Assembly (NCBI GenBank): GCA_002448875.1
Contig: DKAS01000225.1
Coordinates: forward strand, 6,900 to 16,472
Source of the DNA: Proteobacteria bacterium UBA6920
GTDB lineage: Bacteria > Pseudomonadota > Gammaproteobacteria > SG8-11
Length of the DNA stretch: 9,573 nt
Direction of reading: 5' to 3'
Part shown: one piece after another, positions 6,571-9,573 of the stretch
Layout of the letters: every line of letters starts with the position of its first letter
Numbering within the stretch: position 1 is the stretch's first letter
Notes under the pieces: model-generated
The model's input: only the letters and a program-made list of their open reading frames with translations
Database searches by the model: none
Told to the model about the DNA's origin: nothing
Translations under genes and position numbers: made by a program

Positions 6571-6811
6571 GCGCTGACTGACCTCTTGGTTTGAAAATGA
6601 CTCCCGCCGGCGATGCCGCCGGGGAGAACAACACCCGCCCACCCCGCGCCCGGGGCCGCGGCGGCAAGTGGTTGGCTATCTTAACAAAATAAACTGAATC
6701 CTACCGGAATTCCGCGCTCGCACGCCAGCTGCAGCGTCGCCTTACCCCTTGCCAAGCCCGCTGCCGACTGAACATAATAGCCTGAAATATCAACATTCTG
6801 GCTAATCCTCC
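6571..6811. promoter_or_regulatory. Divergent control region between gspG and the rhombosortase gene
   Basis: This 241-bp gap must hold the promoters for the gsp operon (leftward) and the rhombosortase gene (rightward). In the gspG leader a hairpin with 6-bp arms CCGGCG (6607-6612) and CGCCGG (6617-6622) lies about 37 nt before the ATG. An AT-rich patch at about 6678-6701 gives a possible leftward -10 (TAAGAT on the minus strand) but no convincing -35. I found no sigma-54 site. Longer open frames crossing the region are shadows. Confidence 0.5.
6749..6778 (+). promoter_or_regulatory. Candidate sigma-70 promoter of the rhombosortase gene
   Basis: TTGCCA (6749-6754, one mismatch to TTGACA) and CATAAT (6773-6778, one mismatch to TATAAT) are separated by 18 nt. 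Initiation near 6785 would give a leader of about 27 nt. That leader has no recognisable Shine-Dalgarno; the bases before the ATG are CTAATCCTCC. Confidence 0.5.
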
Positions 6812-7444
6812 ATGACCCCCACCCCGACCGACCTGCGGCACCTGCGCGCCTGGTCCCTGCCCCTGGGCCTGGCCATGATCTGCGTCCTGATCACCGTCTT
6901 CGACCCGCCCAGCGGCGACGCCTTGCAATACGATCGCACCCTGATCCTGCAGGGTCAGGTGTGGCGCCTGCTGACCGGCAATATCGTTCATCTGAATTTC
7001 AATCACCTGTGGCTGAACCTCGGCGGTCTGGTCTTGCTGTGGCTGTTCTTCGCCCAATGCTTCTCCCTGCGCACCTGGTTGCTGCTGCTGCTACTGAGCT
7101 GCGCCGGCACCGGCCTGGGCCTGCTGTGGCTGAACCCGGACCTGGAATGGTACGTGGGCCTGTCCGGCGCCCTGCACGGCCTGTTCATCGCCGGCGCCAT
7201 TCAAGACCTGCGCCGCCCCGGCAACGGCGAACGCCACTGGGAAGGCTGGCTGCTGCTGGGGGTGCTGATCGGCAAGGTGCTGTGGGAGCAGTACGCGGGG
7301 CCGATGCCGGGATCAGAAGCGACGGCGGGGGGCCGGGTGATCGTGGATGCGCATTTGTATGGGGCGGTAAGCGGGGGGGGAACCATGTGGGTAGTGATGC
7401 TGGTGAATTACTGGAAAGCAAAGCACGAAACGAATAAAACCTAG
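6812..7444 (+). CDS. rrtA: Rhombosortase, rhomboid-family intramembrane serine protease
   Basis: Rhombosortases are rhomboid-type proteases of the inner membrane that cleave the C-terminal GlyGly-CTERM tail of exported proteins; in Vibrio cholerae the processed proteins are T2SS cargo. The 210 residues carry the rhomboid HxxxxHxxxN motif (H60, H65, N69) in the segment QVWRLLTGNIVHLNFNHLWLN. The catalytic serine is S118 in YVGLSGALHG and the catalytic histidine H181 in VIVDAHLYGA. Hydrophobic spans lie at about 14-30, 66-82, 87-106, 114-130, 145-160 and 176-200. The compact size and YVGLSG/DAHLYG pattern fit the rhombosortase subfamily better than GlpG-type rhomboids. It is divergent from gspG. 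The start has no clear ribosome site. Codons change character from about 7290 and a G8 run follows the catalytic histidine (see findings). Confidence 0.9.
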   Translation: MTPTPTDLRHLRAWSLPLGLAMICVLITVFDPPSGDALQYDRTLILQGQVWRLLTGNIVHLNFNHLWLNLGGLVLLWLFFAQCFSLRTWLLLLLLSCAGTGLGLLWLNPDLEWYVGLSGALHGLFIAGAIQDLRRPGNGERHWEGWLLLGVLIGKVLWEQYAGPMPGSEATAGGRVIVDAHLYGAVSGGGTMWVVMLVNYWKAKHETNKT

Positions 7445-7477
7445 AGACGCAAGCATTGGTTTGTTGGAGTCAACAAC

Positions 7478-7504
7478 AAAAAAAGGGGCGCACAAGGCGC
7501 CCCT
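7478..7504 (-). terminator. Rho-independent terminator of the lipoprotein gene
   Basis: On the minus strand a GC-rich stem GGGGCGC/GCGCCCC (7485-7491 and 7497-7503, extended by one A-T pair) with a 5-nt loop is followed by seven T residues. It begins about 25 nt past the lipoprotein stop codon. In the plus direction the stem lacks a T run, so it would at best terminate the rhombosortase transcript weakly. Confidence 0.9.
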
Positions 7505-7529
7505 CCAGCATTACGCTGTTACGTTCAGA

Positions 7530-8822
7530 TTAATAGCCGATATTGGCCGTAATCTGTACGGAGTTATTGATGTTGTTCCAGTCGGCATCCGCCAGATCGT
7601 TGAACACATCAAAGACCCAGTTACCGTTGGCGCCATCGGTCAACACCACTTGTACATTGGAGTACCGAATCCACGTACCGATGTCAGCCAGGTTAGTACC
7701 CGACGGACCGTTATTGCTGGCGCCACCACCGTTCCAGGGAATGATGGGAGAGCTGAATACCGGCGTCAACGTCAATACCAAGCCATCAGCAGACATGCTG
7801 GCAACGACATCGGATCCCAGCGAGCTGGTGTCCAACGCTGCAGTGTTGGCACTGAACAAAGTGGCATTGATCAGGGGCTCTTCGACCAAGGCAACCGGAC
7901 GGTTGAAGGTGATGGTCAAGACCCCCGTGGAGGTCAGGTTGCTGGTGTTATAATTAGAATTACTGACGATGTAGAGACCTTGATTCCAGGGGTACGGAGT
8001 CAAGGAGTCAACCCAAACATAGTTCATGGTCTGCTGATTGCCTTCATTAAAATTTCCCCAATAGTGTCTTTCCAGCTTCGTACCATCAGGCAGGGTAGCC
8101 GGGTCAACAACGACCCCGTAGTTGCCGCCCAGAACCAGACTGCTGCCGGCGAAAACGACGTCGCCATTGGCGTCGGTTTGCGCGGTCAGGTGCGGCTGCA
8201 AACCATTGGCCGGATAGATCCGATATCCCACGCCGCCCGGACCATAGTCAGTCGTCGTTTCGCTCCAGTTGGTATTTTGGGTCAGGTGCACGGTGGCGCC
8301 GGCAACGGCTACTTCGTTATGCAGCACGCGGAAGGTCATGTCCGGAGCGGAATCACCCATGGGAAACACATAGATGTTACCAATCCAGTTGTATGTACTG
8401 TCGAAGGTATTGTTGCTTTCCTGGCAGCAGGACCAGCTGATGTCCGTCCAGACATAACCCTCGAAGCGCTGATAGTTGTCTGCGGTGACAATGATCCGGT
8501 ACTGAATATTGCCATCCAGGGACACGGGAATACCGTTAAAGGCGTAATCTCCGGCATTGACATCGCTACCCTTCTTCAACGTGCTGGGTGAACGATAGCT
8601 GGTACCCTGTACCAGCGTAACCTTCAGGCTACTGTCGGAAATCCGAACTCCCGTCGTAGCATCGAAAATCGTGCCCTGCAGGGTACCAGTTTCATTGAAG
8701 GTGTTGTTGCCAACATTGTTGTTACCCTTGAAATCCGCCAAACAACCGGACAGTGCGATCGCGGCGACGCCGGCGACCGTCAGGCCAATGCGACTCAAGG
8801 CGCCTGTTCTGCTCATCTTCAT
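7530..8822 (-). CDS. Predicted outer-membrane or surface lipoprotein, function unknown
   Basis: I do not recognise this 430-residue protein. It has a lipoprotein signal: basic n-region (MKMSRTGALSR), hydrophobic core and lipobox LSGC (24-27). The residue after Cys27 is Leu, not Asp, so outer-membrane sorting is expected. An Asn-rich linker (30-44) follows. Residues about 46-120 (GTLQGTIFDATTGVRI, then GDYAFNGIPV) resemble carboxypeptidase-regulatory-like beta-sandwiches, and 160-240 look like a second such unit (VAGATVHL, TDANGDVVFAGSSL). Residues about 297-395 (GVLTITFNRPVA, then SADGLVLTLTP) resemble bacterial Ig-like domains. Adjacent cysteines occur at 132-133 in WSCCQE. The start is strongly supported: AGGAGG 6 nt before the ATG. 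The gene is convergent with the rhombosortase gene, has its own terminator, lower GC than the gsp genes, and no GlyGly-CTERM tail (it ends in ITANIGY). Confidence 0.85.
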   Translation of the reverse strand: MKMSRTGALSRIGLTVAGVAAIALSGCLADFKGNNNVGNNTFNETGTLQGTIFDATTGVRISDSSLKVTLVQGTSYRSPSTLKKGSDVNAGDYAFNGIPVSLDGNIQYRIIVTADNYQRFEGYVWTDISWSCCQESNNTFDSTYNWIGNIYVFPMGDSAPDMTFRVLHNEVAVAGATVHLTQNTNWSETTTDYGPGGVGYRIYPANGLQPHLTAQTDANGDVVFAGSSLVLGGNYGVVVDPATLPDGTKLERHYWGNFNEGNQQTMNYVWVDSLTPYPWNQGLYIVSNSNYNTSNLTSTGVLTITFNRPVALVEEPLINATLFSANTAALDTSSLGSDVVASMSADGLVLTLTPVFSSPIIPWNGGGASNNGPSGTNLADIGTWIRYSNVQVVLTDGANGNWVFDVFNDLADADWNNINNSVQITANIGY

Positions 8823-8828
8823 GGTTTT

Positions 8829-8834
8829 CCTCCT
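8829..8834 (-). promoter_or_regulatory. Strong Shine-Dalgarno of the lipoprotein gene
   Basis: A perfect AGGAGG on the minus strand ends 6 nt before the ATG at 8822. It is the best ribosome site in the window, suggesting efficient translation. Confidence 0.8.
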
Positions 8835-9117
8835 AATGGATATCTATGCATAAACGACCAAAGGGAACCCGCAGCAAGCAATGGACAGACAGCAGACAAC
8901 CGGACAGCAAGACACCTCACCGCCATTGGCCTGATAGGGCTTAAGACTAGTTGGTAAATTAAAAAAAGCAAATTTAAATTCGTTGTTTTCAAGTCAGTTA
9001 AACGCTTTTTCTTATACTGTTTCTAGAAATGAGACGGACTCGCCTGATCTCATGAGTAATTAGACTGCAGAGACCCGATAAGCAAATATCGAACCAGGTT
9101 CAAGCCACGAGGAAAAC

Positions 9118-9195
9118 ATGCAGGGTGATAGCGGTAAGAAAGGCGGAGATTTTAGTTTTTCCCTGAAACTGCAGACCGCGATTCCATTCGATTGA
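9118..9195 (+). CDS. Possible 25-residue small protein (weak candidate)
   Basis: An ATG preceded by GAGGA with 4-nt spacing opens a frame for 25 residues, MQGDSGKKGG then DFSFSLKLQTAIPFD, ending in TGA. The peptide is hydrophilic at the N-terminus and amphipathic afterwards, with no membrane span and no family I recognise. The stop codon lies inside the left arm of the inverted repeat at 9192-9210. Only the ribosome site and the sensible composition support it; a chance frame of this length is common. Confidence 0.25.
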   Translation: MQGDSGKKGGDFSFSLKLQTAIPFD

Positions 9196-9210
9196 ACAAT
9201 ATTTGTTCAA
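9192..9210. repeat. 19-bp inverted repeat, possible operator
   Basis: TTGAACA and TGTTCAA form perfect 7-bp arms around ATATT. The dyad is symmetric, AT-rich and lacks a following T run, so it looks more like a dimeric regulator site than a terminator. It fits no operator consensus I can name confidently. Confidence 0.5.
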
Positions 9211-9335
9211 ACCGCGCTTCTACCGAAAAACTAACACCAGGAAGACGTTGATAAATATAGTGCAGATTTCAGGAAAGGGAAGGAAGGCAGTCGGAAATCT
9301 GTCAGGTAGACGGGGAATGAGCAGATGAAATTTTG

Positions 9336-9560
9336 TCACAGCGGAAATATTGACGCATTTTGATTAAATAATCGCCAACTCACGAAAGCGCGCGACGGAA
9401 TTAATATCCAAGTCACTCCCCCACCCAGAGCAGCGTGCGCAGCACCGATCCATCGGGTAACAGCGATCAAGCAAGTGATGCCGATCCGTTTGGTGACACC
9501 GATCGACGGGTAACCCATGCGCCGGAGCAACATACCGACACTCGCGGCGAAACCAAGCAT
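9336..9560 (-). CDS. Possible 74-residue hydrophobic small protein with hexapeptide repeat (weak candidate)
   Basis: From the ATG at 9560, preceded by AAGGTG at 5-nt spacing, the frame encodes 74 residues starting MLGFAASVGMLLRRMGYPSI. Residues 20-43 read as four successive hexapeptides, IGVTKR, IGITCL, IAVTRW and IGAAHA, matching the 18-bp DNA periodicity in frame. Short hydrophobic stretches exist but no clear signal peptide or full membrane span. I recognise no family. The preserved frame across repeats and the ribosome site argue for a gene; the AT-rich setting and small size argue for chance or a decayed gene. An in-frame TTG one codon upstream is less likely as the start. Confidence 0.3.
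   Translation of the reverse strand: MLGFAASVGMLLRRMGYPSIGVTKRIGITCLIAVTRWIGAAHAALGGGVTWILIPSRAFVSWRLFNQNASIFPL
9444..9515. repeat. Degenerate 18-bp tandem repeat, about four units
   Basis: Units starting at 9444, 9462, 9480 and 9498 share the pattern ACCGATCnnnnnGGTnAC. Units 1 and 3 agree at most positions, unit 2 is more diverged, and unit 4 has lost one base internally. The spacing is exactly 18 bp between starts. On the minus strand each unit translates to a hexapeptide of the form I-G-x-T. Confidence 0.6.
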
Positions 9561-9573
9561 CAAATCACCTTCC

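Larger units (their letters stand above)
8835..9335. other. AT-rich intergenic stretch with no confident gene
   Basis: This stretch is visibly AT-richer than the gsp genes. The leftward lipoprotein promoter must lie here, but no pair of good -35/-10 boxes stands out. Positions 8881-8914 are a low-complexity run with repeated GGACAG and AGACA words. A plus-strand TATACT (9013-9018) could be a -10 without a good -35. ATGAGA/TCTCAT (6 bp) bracket a 13-nt loop at about 9029-9053. A possible 25-codon plus-strand reading frame and an inverted repeat are listed separately. No tRNA, known riboswitch or insertion sequence was recognised. Confidence 0.5.

Noticed and set aside
6571..6642. Longer GspG starting 24 codons upstream
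   Set aside because: It would put an Arg/Ser-rich stretch ahead of the leader and bypass the AAGAGG site; GspG leaders are short.
6690..6730. Sigma-54 promoter upstream of gspG
   Set aside because: A TGGCGTG word exists on the minus strand but the expected TTGC element at the right spacing is missing.
7530..7600. GlyGly-CTERM tail on the neighbouring lipoprotein as a rhombosortase substrate
   Set aside because: The C-terminus (INNSVQITANIGY) has no Gly-Gly motif, no hydrophobic span and no basic end, so it is not a substrate by this criterion.
7461..8591. A 376-codon plus-strand open frame opposite the lipoprotein gene
   Set aside because: It starts just ahead of the terminator stem and has no ribosome site. 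The minus-strand gene has a lipobox, perfect Shine-Dalgarno and matching terminator.
9444..9515. CRISPR array
   Set aside because: The units are contiguous 18-mers with no spacers and considerable divergence, and no cas genes are present.

Overview
The window reads as a high-GC gammaproteobacterial chromosome segment. It carries most of one type II secretion system (T2SS) operon, followed by the isocitrate dehydrogenase gene. The Icd N-terminus is very close to the enterobacterial/pseudomonad NADP-dependent enzyme, and the gsp gene order and the presence of gspN and a rhombosortase also fit Gammaproteobacteria. I cannot name a genus from sequence alone.

Layout. Positions 1-581 (minus strand) hold the 5' part of icd, which runs off the left edge. 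Positions 582-692 hold the icd promoter and a GC-rich hairpin. Positions 693-6570 (minus strand) are a tightly packed operon transcribed gspG-gspH-gspI-gspJ-gspK-gspL-gspM-gspN. Most junctions overlap or abut; the one real gap, gspG-gspH, holds a perfect GC hairpin. gspC, gspD, gspE, gspF and the prepilin peptidase gene are not in the window. Positions 6571-6811 are a divergent control region. Positions 6812-7444 (plus strand) encode a rhombosortase, the intramembrane serine protease that processes GlyGly-CTERM proteins, which are T2SS cargo in Vibrio. Positions 7478-7504 are a rho-independent terminator for the minus-strand gene at 7530-8822, an unrecognised lipoprotein of lower GC. Positions 8823-9573 are visibly AT-richer with no confident gene. 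They hold two weak small-ORF candidates, a 19-bp inverted repeat and a degenerate 18-bp tandem repeat.

How the genes work together. GspG is the major pseudopilin. GspH, GspI, GspJ and GspK are minor pseudopilins that prime and cap the pseudopilus. GspL and GspM form the inner-membrane assembly platform that couples to the GspE ATPase. GspN is an accessory inner-membrane component. The divergently transcribed rhombosortase would process C-terminally tagged substrates before or during T2SS export, so the pair forms a plausible secretion-plus-processing locus. No GlyGly-CTERM substrate is encoded in the window; the neighbouring lipoprotein lacks that tail.

I see no wholly new system that I can defend. 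The most useful leads are the T2SS-rhombosortase pairing, the abrupt codon shift and G8 tract at the 3' end of the rhombosortase gene, the Ala at the -1 processing position of GspI, the gspG/gspH hairpin, the uncharacterised lipoprotein, and the repeat-bearing AT-rich right end.
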